Notes under the pieces: model-generated
What the model was told of the DNA's origin: nothing
The model's database searches: none
The model's input: only the letters and a program-made list of their open reading frames with translations
Shown here: piece after piece, positions 1 through 6,018 of the stretch
How positions within the stretch are numbered: position 1 is the stretch's first letter
How the letters are laid out: each line of letters starts with the position of its first letter
Program-made: the position numbers and the translations under genes
Source: Alphaproteobacteria bacterium
GTDB taxonomy: Bacteria > Pseudomonadota > Alphaproteobacteria > UBA9219
Length of the DNA stretch: 7,010 bases
Assembly: GCA_028693775.1 (NCBI GenBank)
Contig: JAQUUS010000086.1
Span: 1 to 7,010 of the forward strand
Direction: 5' to 3'

Positions 1-1687
1 GGAGTTCAAAATCTCCATTTCTTTCGATCAAAAAGCTCGCACCGTTACCGTTTCATACAACGGAATCGGCATGACCCGCGACGAACTTATCGAAAATCTA
101 GGGACCATCGCTCGCTCCGGGACGTCCGCTTTCCTTGAGCAGTTCAAGGACAAAAAACCCGATATTACCCAGATCGGACAGTTCGGCGTCGGTTTCTATG
201 CCTCTTTTATGGTCGCTGAGACTGTCGAGGTTCGCTCGCGCAAGGCCGGGTCCGACGAAAGCTGGTCGTGGACGTCTGCGGGACAGGGCGAGTTTTCGGT
301 TGAGGAAGGCGACAAGGATTCCCGCGGGACAGAGGTCGTTATTTATCTCAAACAGGGCGAAGACGAATTTTTGAACGCAGAGCGGTTGCGCGCCATCGTT
401 TCGAAATATTCCGATCATATCGCCATTCCCATTTTCCTGAACGATGAAGACACGCCGGCCAATCGCGCGAGCGCTTTGTGGATGCGGCCGAAAAACGAGA
501 TTTCCGACGAGCAGTATAAAGAGTTCTATCATCATGTCGCTCACGCCTACGACGAAGCCGCTTTGACCCTTCATTGGCGCGCAGAGGGTCGTATCGAATA
601 TACCGGGCTTTTGTTCGTTCCGGGGATGCGGCCTTTCGATCTGTTCGATCCAAAGCGCAGCCATGGCGTCAAGCTTTATGTCAAGCGCGTGTTCATTACC
701 GATCAGGCCGAGGGCCTTGTGCCTCCATGGCTGCGATTCCTTCGCGGCGTTGTGGACAGCGAGGATTTGCCGCTCAATATCAGCCGCGAGATGCTTCAGA
801 ACAATCCGATGCTCGCCAAGATCCGGCAGGGCATTAAGCGTCGCGTTCTTTCCGATCTCAAAAAATATGCCGCCGATAACGTCGAGGGCTATGCCAAGCT
901 TTGGGACAATTTCGGCGCCGTTTTGAAAGAAGGCCTTTACGAGGATATCGATCACAGGGGCGATATTGCTGAGCTCGTGCGTTGCCGCTCGACGGCAGGC
1001 GAGGGGCTGGTTTCGCTCTCCGACTACGTTTCGCGCATGAAGGAAGGGCAGAAGTCCATCTTCTATATCTGCGGCGAAAGCGCAGAGAAGCTTGCGCGCA
1101 GCCCGCATCTGGAAGGGTTCAAGTCGAAGGGGGTCGAGGTTCTTTTGCTCACCGAGACTGTCGACGATTTTTGGCCCGGCGCGCTCGGCGAATATCAGGG
1201 CAAGGATTTCAAGTCCGTGACTCGCGCGGGCGAGGATCTGGGCAAGATTTCGGGGGCGGATGCCAAGGATGCGGATGACGACGCCAAAAAGAAAAAGAAG
1301 GCCGAGGCTCCTTCGGATTTGATCGCTCTCATCAAGCTCACGCTCGGCGATGCCGTGAAGGATGTGCGCGCGTCGGAAAAGCTGACGTCAAGCCCCGTTT
1401 GCCTGACCGCCGACGAAGGCGATATCGACATTCATCTCGAGCGTTTCCTCAAGCAGCACAACCAGATCCGCACGCCCAGCAAGCGCATTCTCGAAATCAA
1501 TGCGTCGCATCCGCTTATCGAGCAGATGGCCAGACGCGCCATGGACAAGGGCGCGGCGGACGATCTGAAAGACTTCGCCTGGCTGTTGTTCGATCAGGCG
1601 CGGCTTCTGGACGGCGATACGCTGGCCGATCCTGCCGCGTTCAGCGACAGGCTGTCGGAGGTTCTTAAAAAGGCGCTGGGGGCCTAG
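1..1687 (+). CDS. htpG: Molecular chaperone HtpG (bacterial Hsp90), 5' end cut off by the window
   Basis: Hsp90-family ATP-driven dimeric chaperone of the cytosol, involved in protein folding and stress tolerance. The reading frame is already open at base 2, so the gene starts outside the window; about 561 residues are present and roughly 60-75 N-terminal ones are missing. The ATG at 71 is internal (the Met of NGIGM), not the start. Visible family motifs: NLGTIARSGT lid region (bases 98-127), QIGQFGVGFYASF of the ATP site (bases 173-211), RGTEV (323-337), the middle-domain stretch GVVDSEDLPLNISREMLQNN (about 746-805), and a C-terminal dimerisation domain with SKRILEINASHPLI. A charged Asp/Lys-rich linker with KKKKK precedes the C-terminal domain near base 1290. 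There is no eukaryotic MEEVD tail, as expected for bacteria. Oddity: the NGIGM motif is preceded by Tyr (TAC, 56-58) where the family has the adenine-contacting Asp. Identification is secure; whether it binds ATP is open. Confidence 0.97.
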   Translation, partial: EFKISISFDQKARTVTVSYNGIGMTRDELIENLGTIARSGTSAFLEQFKDKKPDITQIGQFGVGFYASFMVAETVEVRSRKAGSDESWSWTSAGQGEFSVEEGDKDSRGTEVVIYLKQGEDEFLNAERLRAIVSKYSDHIAIPIFLNDEDTPANRASALWMRPKNEISDEQYKEFYHHVAHAYDEAALTLHWRAEGRIEYTGLLFVPGMRPFDLFDPKRSHGVKLYVKRVFITDQAEGLVPPWLRFLRGVVDSEDLPLNISREMLQNNPMLAKIRQGIKRRVLSDLKKYAADNVEGYAKLWDNFGAVLKEGLYEDIDHRGDIAELVRCRSTAGEGLVSLSDYVSRMKEGQKSIFYICGESAEKLARSPHLEGFKSKGVEVLLLTETVDDFWPGALGEYQGKDFKSVTRAGEDLGKISGADAKDADDDAKKKKKAEAPSDLIALIKLTLGDAVKDVRASEKLTSSPVCLTADEGDIDIHLERFLKQHNQIRTPSKRILEINASHPLIEQMARRAMDKGAADDLKDFAWLLFDQARLLDGDTLADPAAFSDRLSEVLKKALGA

Positions 1688-1708
1688 GCTTCGTGCGGAC
1701 GCCGGGGA

Positions 1709-2485
1709 TTATTCGCTGACAAGCGGGGTTTCCAGCGTTTTCCACGGGCCCTCGAACTCTTTCATGTATTGGGGAATGCACAGGAAGTTCTCTTGAACGG
1801 GGATGTAGGAGTAACCCCTTTCGAAGAGATATTTCCGGATTCTTTCCTTGTCGATTTTCATGACTTCGATGAAGAGGACGGGCTGGCATTGCGTGATGAT
1901 TTTTTCGGCGCCCGCCAGAACTTCCATTTCCATGCCTTCGACGTCGATTTTGATGAGATTTACCGACAGGCCCTGAAGCGAGTCCAGCGAGATTGTGGAG
2001 ACGCGTTCGACTCGCTCCGGGTCGTGTCCGCGCTCTTGCGACAAGACTTCCTTTTGTTCCGCGCCGAATTCGATGCTTCCGAAGTTGAGCGCTTTGGTGT
2101 AGTCGAACTGCGGCACTTCGATGCTTCCGCAGGCGTCGCTGACCGCCATGTTGAAGGCGTGGATGTTTTCGATCGAGTTCAGCGCGATGCTTCCGCAAAA
2201 CATGTTGTACAGAATTCGTTGCGCTTCGAAGGCGTAGACCTTGCCTTTTTCTCCGACATATCTCGACATCGCCAGCGAAAACGCTCCGAAATTCGCCCCG
2301 ACGTCGAAGAAGACGCGATCGTTTTTGAAAATCCGGATGACGTGCGAAAGGAGTACGATTTCGAAGTGGTCCGGCGACTGGCCTGTTTTGAACAATGTGT
2401 TCGTTTGGTTTTTGTCGTTTTTGTTGACGATCATCTGACCATAAACTGTGGGAACAACGACGCTGTAGGGGAGCGGCTTGGTCAT
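1709..2485 (-). CDS. FkbM-family SAM-dependent methyltransferase
   Basis: A 258-residue class I methyltransferase of the FkbM type, a family that usually O-methylates sugars or other hydroxyls in polysaccharides and natural products; the actual substrate cannot be read from the sequence. Motif I for SAM binding is FFDVGANFGAFS (residues 59-70), followed by VYAFEAQ (83-89), which ends the second strand. The FkbM signature LIKIDVEGMEMEVLAGA is at 177-193, and a following strand QPVLFIEV is at 201-208. There is no signal peptide or membrane segment, so it should be cytosolic. The start is ATG at 2485-2483, with AAAGG (complement of 2492-2496) six bases upstream. It runs convergently towards htpG with a 21-bp gap, so it is not in its operon. 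No glycosyltransferase or other polysaccharide gene is visible beside it, which makes it an isolated methyltransferase here. Family assignment is confident; role is unknown. Confidence 0.92.
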   Translation of the reverse strand: MTKPLPYSVVVPTVYGQMIVNKNDKNQTNTLFKTGQSPDHFEIVLLSHVIRIFKNDRVFFDVGANFGAFSLAMSRYVGEKGKVYAFEAQRILYNMFCGSIALNSIENIHAFNMAVSDACGSIEVPQFDYTKALNFGSIEFGAEQKEVLSQERGHDPERVERVSTISLDSLQGLSVNLIKIDVEGMEMEVLAGAEKIITQCQPVLFIEVMKIDKERIRKYLFERGYSYIPVQENFLCIPQYMKEFEGPWKTLETPLVSE

Positions 2486-2491
2486 GGACTG

Positions 2492-2496
2492 CCTTT
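2492..2496 (-). promoter_or_regulatory. Ribosome-binding site of the FkbM-type methyltransferase
   Basis: On the minus strand AAAGG lies six bases before the ATG at 2485-2483. It supports this start over upstream alternatives. Confidence 0.6.
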
Positions 2497-2559
2497 GCTA
2501 AAAATGGAGTTTCGATTTCGGAAGAAGAAAACGGCGATTTATTAGATATTTCATATTTT

Positions 2560-2588
2560 TGTATGAAAGAGCCTCTCCGGCTTGTCAA
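2560..2588 (-). promoter_or_regulatory. Candidate sigma-70 promoter of the methyltransferase gene
   Basis: Read on the minus strand, a perfect -35 TTGACA (complement of 2583-2588) is followed after 17 bp by CATACA (complement of 2560-2565), a poor -10 with three consensus matches inside an AT-rich run. It would give a leader of about 70 bases before the ATG. The -35 box lies inside the arm of the hairpin at 2570-2604, so the palindrome could also act as an operator or simply overlap by coincidence. The position and perfect -35 support it; the weak -10 limits confidence. Confidence 0.4.
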
Positions 2589-2604
2589 GCCGGACGGGCT
2601 TTTT
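2570..2604 (+). terminator. Strong rho-independent terminator, plus-strand direction
   Basis: The inner arms at 2576-2583 and 2587-2594 form 8 perfect pairs (TCCGGCTT/AAGCCGGA) around a GTC loop. A C-C mismatch and a T-G wobble follow, then an outer AGCC/GGCT stem at 2570-2573 and 2597-2600. The hairpin is followed directly by five T (2600-2604). In the minus direction the tail has only TTT, so the element is strongest for plus-strand transcripts. No plus-strand gene ends just before it: it sits upstream of the methyltransferase start, with htpG ending about 880 bp earlier. It may stop htpG readthrough or antisense transcripts, or be the original htpG terminator displaced by a methyltransferase insertion. 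Confidence 0.8.
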
Positions 2605-2713
2605 GATTCTGGCCTGTTTTGCAACTTTTACGTCGTTCGGGACGGGGCGGCGGGGCTTCAGACTTTGTTAGCCTTGTTGGCGTAAACTTCCTTTCGGCCT
2701 CGAGAGGGGCTCT

Positions 2714-2719
2714 AAGGAG
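2714..2719 (+). promoter_or_regulatory. Ribosome-binding site fixing the GTG start
   Basis: AAGGAG lies seven bases before GTG 2727. No ATG occurs in this frame near a comparable site, so this site decides the start and includes the complete signal peptide. Confidence 0.75.
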
Positions 2720-2726
2720 TTGAATT

Positions 2727-3620
2727 GTGGGTGCCTTTTATTCTTTCATAAAAGGATGCAGACGCACATGCCTTGCGGCAGGCGCCGTTGGGGTGGCGTG
2801 TTCGTTTGTGTCTTTTTCGGCCATTGCCGATGAGTTGTTCGATCTCGACATTGGAACATGGACGTCGACTCAGACTTACGATGCCAATCTTGCGCGGAAG
2901 CTTGTGCCTGAAAAGCCGTCTTCCAGTCAATCGGACGTCAAGCTCCCGAATCAGGGACGGGAGTCGCCCGCCGAGCCCCTGGCTGCGCCGGAGCGAACCT
3001 CTTTGCGCGACCCTTCTCCGCCTCCTCCGTTGTTCAAGACTCCTCCCATGCCGAGTTTGAACAAGCAATACACGCTTGAGGTCGGGACGACGCAAGACGA
3101 TGGGGAGAAAAACAAGCTGCTTCTTCTTGCCCCGGGAAACCTTTCGTCTGTCGGTCCTCCCGACAAGGACTGGCGCCCGTTGACGGAACGCTTGAATATT
3201 ACGTCTCCGAAGGCCGAGGACGGAGTTCAGGATCATCCGCTGAACGTTCGCATGACTTATCTTCCTTCCCGCGCCGTTGTGCCGACGCCCAGCGTTCAGG
3301 GCGAGTCTGCCGTCAAGCGGGGGCATGAGTTGCTAAGAAAACTCGCTGCGCAAAAAAAGAGGCCAAAACCCAAGACGCGCGAAGAGGAAGAGGCTTGCAA
3401 GGCTCTCGACGCTTACAAGCAGCGGCAACTCGATGCGCTTCAGGGCGACAGGGAGACCTTGAAGGCTTTGCAGGAGGCTATTCGTTCGCTCGGCTTGACC
3501 AAGGAGCTCGAATTTATAACGGAGCAGGGGAGCACATTGAGTTCGTCTTCAGGCGGAGTTTCCGTTTCGCTTCCCGTCACGGGAGGCCATGAGACAAAGA
3601 TGACTCCGGCCTCGCAGTAA
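2727..3620 (+). CDS. Exported proline-rich protein with charged helical C-terminal region, unrecognised
   Basis: I do not recognise this 297-residue protein. The start is GTG at 2727, chosen because AAGGAG (2714-2719) sits seven bases upstream. The N-terminus is a Sec-type signal peptide: a basic stretch KGCRR (9-13), a hydrophobic core (about 15-31), and a likely cut after AIA at residue 34, giving mature DELFDLDIGTW. The Cys at 25 lacks a good lipobox, so a lipoprotein is unlikely. Residues 61-110 are rich in Pro and Ser, including PSPPPPLF, and are probably extended or disordered. Residues 195-266 are highly charged and helical (KKRPKPKTREEEEA, then KALDAYKQRQLDALQ), possibly a coiled coil, with the only mature Cys at 224. 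The last 30 residues are Ser/Gly/Thr-rich. It likely acts in the periplasm or envelope, perhaps as a spacer or scaffold. It is divergent from the methyltransferase gene and convergent, 50 bp away, with the next small gene. The coding call is good; function is unknown. Confidence 0.78.
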   Translation: MGAFYSFIKGCRRTCLAAGAVGVACSFVSFSAIADELFDLDIGTWTSTQTYDANLARKLVPEKPSSSQSDVKLPNQGRESPAEPLAAPERTSLRDPSPPPPLFKTPPMPSLNKQYTLEVGTTQDDGEKNKLLLLAPGNLSSVGPPDKDWRPLTERLNITSPKAEDGVQDHPLNVRMTYLPSRAVVPTPSVQGESAVKRGHELLRKLAAQKKRPKPKTREEEEACKALDAYKQRQLDALQGDRETLKALQEAIRSLGLTKELEFITEQGSTLSSSSGGVSVSLPVTGGHETKMTPASQ

Positions 3621-3670
3621 CCCCGAATGCTGGTTCTTTTGTTTGCGGGCGGCGTCGGTTCCGGCGGCGA

Positions 3671-3967
3671 TTATGCCGTTGCGGCGAAGGGATCCCTGTT
3701 TTTGGGCGTTCCTTCCGCTGTGAGGCCTTGACGCAGATAGGCAACGACAATCGCAGACGGAGACTGGTTGATAATCTGACCGTTCATTGCGATGTATTGC
3801 GTGATGAAGCCTGCCGTCGGGTCCTGAATGACTTGCGGGTTGCGAAGCGGCGATGCAACTGTCGCCGATGCAGACGAGCTCTGCTCAGCGGAGGTCGCGG
3901 CCGGATATGTGCTCACGCCGGAAGAGGCTCCCGGCGACGAACCGACTGTGTCGATGACTCCAGCCAT
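3671..3967 (-). CDS. Small hypothetical protein, 98 residues, with a faint FlaG-like C-terminal patch
   Basis: Not firmly recognised. The reading frame begins with ATG (3967-3965), preceded seven bases upstream by AAAGGA (complement of 3975-3980) and by a good promoter candidate, which is the main reason to call it a gene. Residues 1-44 are rich in Ser, Ala, Gly and Thr and probably disordered. Residues 45-84 form a compact patch: PQVIQDPTAGFITQYI, then NGQIINQSPSAIVVAYLRQG. The pattern of a strand, a Gly turn, a second strand and a Gln-x-Pro-Ser helix cap recalls the FlaG family (flagellin-associated protein) and similar short proteins; this is a pattern resemblance only. There is no signal peptide, no membrane segment and no Cys. 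It converges on the exported-protein gene ending at 3620 and diverges from the gene starting at 4312. Overlapping plus-strand frames have no comparable start signals. Moderately sure it is coding; function open. Confidence 0.65.
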   Translation of the reverse strand: MAGVIDTVGSSPGASSGVSTYPAATSAEQSSSASATVASPLRNPQVIQDPTAGFITQYIAMNGQIINQSPSAIVVAYLRQGLTAEGTPKNRDPFAATA

Positions 3968-3974
3968 TGCATTA

Positions 3975-3980
3975 TCCTTT
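3975..3980 (-). promoter_or_regulatory. Ribosome-binding site of the 98-residue protein
   Basis: AAAGGA on the minus strand, seven bases before the ATG at 3967-3965. It is the strongest single argument that this small frame is translated. Confidence 0.65.
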
Positions 3981-4030
3981 TTCGGACGAGCTTACAGAAA
4001 GAGGAACGGTACACCCCAATATCCCTTTGG

Positions 4031-4059
4031 AGTCTATCTATGCGGGTTTTGTTTGGCAA
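4031..4059 (-). promoter_or_regulatory. Candidate sigma-70 promoter of the 98-residue protein gene
   Basis: On the minus strand TTGCCA (complement of 4054-4059, five of six matches) is followed after exactly 17 bp by TAGACT (complement of 4031-4036, four of six). The predicted transcript starts near 4024 and has a leader of about 57 bases. Confidence 0.5.
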
Positions 4060-4219
4060 GAGAAAAATGCTGGGTTGCAAAAAAATATGAGTGCTCCTGT
4101 GTGGTGTGCGTCGACATTTCGGGGGACCGTTATTTCGATGCACTCAAAATCGAAAAACGTTTCGCTTTCGAAAATTAAGTTTCGGGTAATCTTTGGATGC
4201 CTATGATACTTCACCAAGA

Positions 4220-4248
4220 TTGACATAAAATGGCCGGATCTGTAGAAA
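4220..4248 (+). promoter_or_regulatory. Sigma-70-type promoter of the large exported protein gene
   Basis: A perfect TTGACA (4220-4225), exactly 17 bp, then TAGAAA (4243-4248, four of six matches to TATAAT). Transcription would start near 4255 with a leader of about 57 bases ending at ATG 4312. This is the best promoter in the window. Confidence 0.65.
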
Positions 4249-4299
4249 AACGGCAAGGAATTTTTTTGTCATTCTTGAAAATTTTATTTCGATGATCGA

Positions 4300-4307
4300 G
4301 GGGAGAC
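4300..4307 (+). promoter_or_regulatory. Ribosome-binding site of the large exported protein, within a possible mini-hairpin
   Basis: GGGGAG lies close upstream of ATG 4312. The sequence GGGAGACTCCC around it is partly self-complementary (GGGA/TCCC with a three-base loop), so the site may be weakly masked. The hairpin is short and may not matter. Confidence 0.5.
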
Positions 4308-4311
4308 TCCC

Positions 4312-6018
4312 ATGAAGAAAAAGCTCAGGATCGTTGTTGCTTTCTTGGCTCTTTCGGGACTTGTTTCTGTTTATCCAACCGCGGCGCGCGCCGATCTTGT
4401 TTCTCTCGAAGCCATGGTTGGAGCGATTTTTATCGTTCTCACCCAGATGTACGAACGCATCGCCTATATCGCCGGGGACATCGGCGATATTTCCGACGAC
4501 GTCAGTAGCATCGCCACTACCGTTGTAAGCGGCGGCGGCGGCGGGGGCGGCGGAAGCAGCGCCAGCGTGTACGAAGAATTGCTTCGCCACATTCTTCATG
4601 CCATCACCGGCAGCGTTTCGGACGAAATAAACACGTCCGGCTACAACACCAATTATATTCTCGCCGGTCCGAGGGGCTCCGATGTGCAGCCGGCCAGCGC
4701 ATCGTTCAACATTCTCGCTCTGACGGGCGGCTATCGTCCCGCCTTCAGGGAAGTTTCGAACTCCCAGCTTGGAAATGCCGCGAACACCGAACCTTACAGC
4801 GATATTTATGGTTTGGACGGCTTCATTGGCGAAGATTCGCCCTATTTCGATATCTATGCCTACAACACCAATTCGTTGCTTCAAAACTCGTTGCTTGGGC
4901 CCAGCGGCACGGGCTTGAGGAATCTCACCACCGTTTCGACCGGCTCGACCATGGGCGCCGTTTTGTCCATGCCTTTGACAAGCAGCGGCGGAGTGTCTTC
5001 GGCCAATAACGCTCTGGTCGATCTCGAGGGCGCGGCGTCCCGTTCGACCCTTGTCGGGCAGCTTCGGACAGGTCACAAGCCCGATACGTCTTATGTGTCT
5101 TCGTTGATGTCGAGCATTTCGACCATTATCGGATCGTCCTCGTTCCAGTCGACCCCGACCATCAGAAACGATCCTTCGCGCGCTTTTGACTTCAAATGTA
5201 ACGTCGGGTTCCAGCCCGCCTGGTCCGATGAGTATGACGACGAAAGCAAGATCGTTCGCGTCGCAAATTCGGAATGCTCCAAGGGCCGGGAAAAGAACTT
5301 CCGCAAGGACCGGTCGCTCGAGGCTCTTCTTGGGCCGTTGCAGTATGCGGCGCCGCCCGATATGGCCGATCCCAAGGATCCAACTTCGACGACGCCTCTT
5401 TATACGCCTTTCGGTTTCGGAGACGGCGGGGCTTACGACGATTTTATTCCGATCGTCGCGGCGGCCAACTTCTGCATGAACATCGCTTACACGGCTTATC
5501 CGAAAGTCCCGGCGGTTAACGATCAGACAAGGCTTCAAACGCTTTTCCAGCTTGCCTATCGTGAATCCATCGATGGCCGAGTCGTTGCGAACTGCTGGCG
5601 TTTCTTCGAGGAACGCGTGCAGTACGGATCCAGCTCTTCGGGATCGGCAACGACTGCTGCCGCGAGCTTTTCGGCCCGTCACGATCAGCAGGTGGCGCGC
5701 TGCCTCGACGATTACAACAAGCACATCATCAGCGAGGCTGCTTATACCGATTGCCGCGAAAACGGTCGCAGCACTCTGAAGGCACGCGCCGATGTCGCTT
5801 ACCGCATGAATTCGCCGACCTACATCCATTATCTGAATACCCTCGGCGTGGCGACGCGCGAGCTTATCCTGGCTCAGGCCATGGGCGAGCCCGAGCGTTT
5901 TGAGCAGAATCTTTTGCTCGAACGCCAGATCATGACGCAGGCTCTCGGAGTTATCGATCGTCGCCCGCTCGGCAAGGATACCGACAAGTCTTCGCTCAAC
6001 GTCGTTGACGGCGACTAG
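4312..6018 (+). CDS. Large Sec-exported protein, six Cys, possibly distant IcmX/TraW-like (type IVB secretion)
   Basis: This 568-residue protein starts at ATG 4312 after GAGGGGAG and a five-to-seven-base spacer. The leader can form a small GGGA/TCCC hairpin over the ribosome-binding site. The signal peptide is clear: MKKKLR, a hydrophobic core 7-20, and a cut after ARA at 27. Next come a hydrophobic helix (about 32-55) with GDIGDISDD, then a Gly8 tract (74-81) acting as linker. The middle part (100-290) is rich in Ser, Asn, Gly and Thr and includes YSDIYGLDGFIGEDSPYFDIY (162-182, with LDGFIG as core). The C-terminal third is helical: AANFCMNIAYTAYPKVP (384-400), NCWRFFEERV (427-436), and TLGVATRELILAQAMGEPE (510-528). 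Cys at 296, 322, 388, 428, 464 and 481 could form three disulfides in the periplasm. The order (exported, LDxxIG, AANF, Y...N..R, terminal helix with E.ER) recalls IcmX/TraW of Dot/Icm and IncI systems, from memory and without alignment. Coding call firm; family tentative. Confidence 0.88.
   Translation: MKKKLRIVVAFLALSGLVSVYPTAARADLVSLEAMVGAIFIVLTQMYERIAYIAGDIGDISDDVSSIATTVVSGGGGGGGGSSASVYEELLRHILHAITGSVSDEINTSGYNTNYILAGPRGSDVQPASASFNILALTGGYRPAFREVSNSQLGNAANTEPYSDIYGLDGFIGEDSPYFDIYAYNTNSLLQNSLLGPSGTGLRNLTTVSTGSTMGAVLSMPLTSSGGVSSANNALVDLEGAASRSTLVGQLRTGHKPDTSYVSSLMSSISTIIGSSSFQSTPTIRNDPSRAFDFKCNVGFQPAWSDEYDDESKIVRVANSECSKGREKNFRKDRSLEALLGPLQYAAPPDMADPKDPTSTTPLYTPFGFGDGGAYDDFIPIVAAANFCMNIAYTAYPKVPAVNDQTRLQTLFQLAYRESIDGRVVANCWRFFEERVQYGSSSSGSATTAAASFSARHDQQVARCLDDYNKHIISEAAYTDCRENGRSTLKARADVAYRMNSPTYIHYLNTLGVATRELILAQAMGEPERFEQNLLLERQIMTQALGVIDRRPLGKDTDKSSLNVVDGD

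Larger units (their letters stand above)
3968..4311. other. Intergenic region of 344 bp between divergent genes
   Basis: This stretch carries the outward-facing promoters of the 98-residue protein and of the large exported protein. Between the two promoters (4060-4219) I see no gene with a ribosome-binding site, no tRNA-like fold and no clear terminator. The part is AT-rich and repeatedly contains TTTCG. TTATTTCGATG occurs twice (4130-4140 and 4284-4294). Short plus-strand reading frames here (for example from 3967 or 4090) lack start signals and composition typical of the neighbours. Confidence 0.6.

Noticed and set aside
98..1108. A 336-codon minus-strand open frame inside htpG
   Set aside because: In-register antisense of a secure htpG frame; the same rare-codon explanation applies.
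1769..2545. A 258-codon plus-strand frame opposite the methyltransferase gene
   Set aside because: The product is Phe/Asp/Val-rich, typical of a shadow translation, and all recognisable motifs are on the minus strand.
1665..2624. A 319-codon minus-strand frame covering the methyltransferase region in another phase
   Set aside because: It overlaps the recognisable FkbM protein completely and its translation is Arg/His/Gln-rich with no family motif.
2712..3326. A 204-codon minus-strand frame opposite the exported proline-rich protein
   Set aside because: In-register antisense with Arg-rich composition and no start signal; the plus-strand frame has a strong ribosome-binding site and a signal peptide.
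3618..3644. Possible terminator after the exported proline-rich gene
   Set aside because: Only a four-pair AACC/GGTT stem precedes a short T-run; too weak to call.
3828..4178. Plus-strand frames of 79-120 codons around 3728-4206
   Set aside because: They lie partly over the 98-residue minus-strand gene and partly over its upstream region, and have no convincing ribosome-binding site or protein-like composition.
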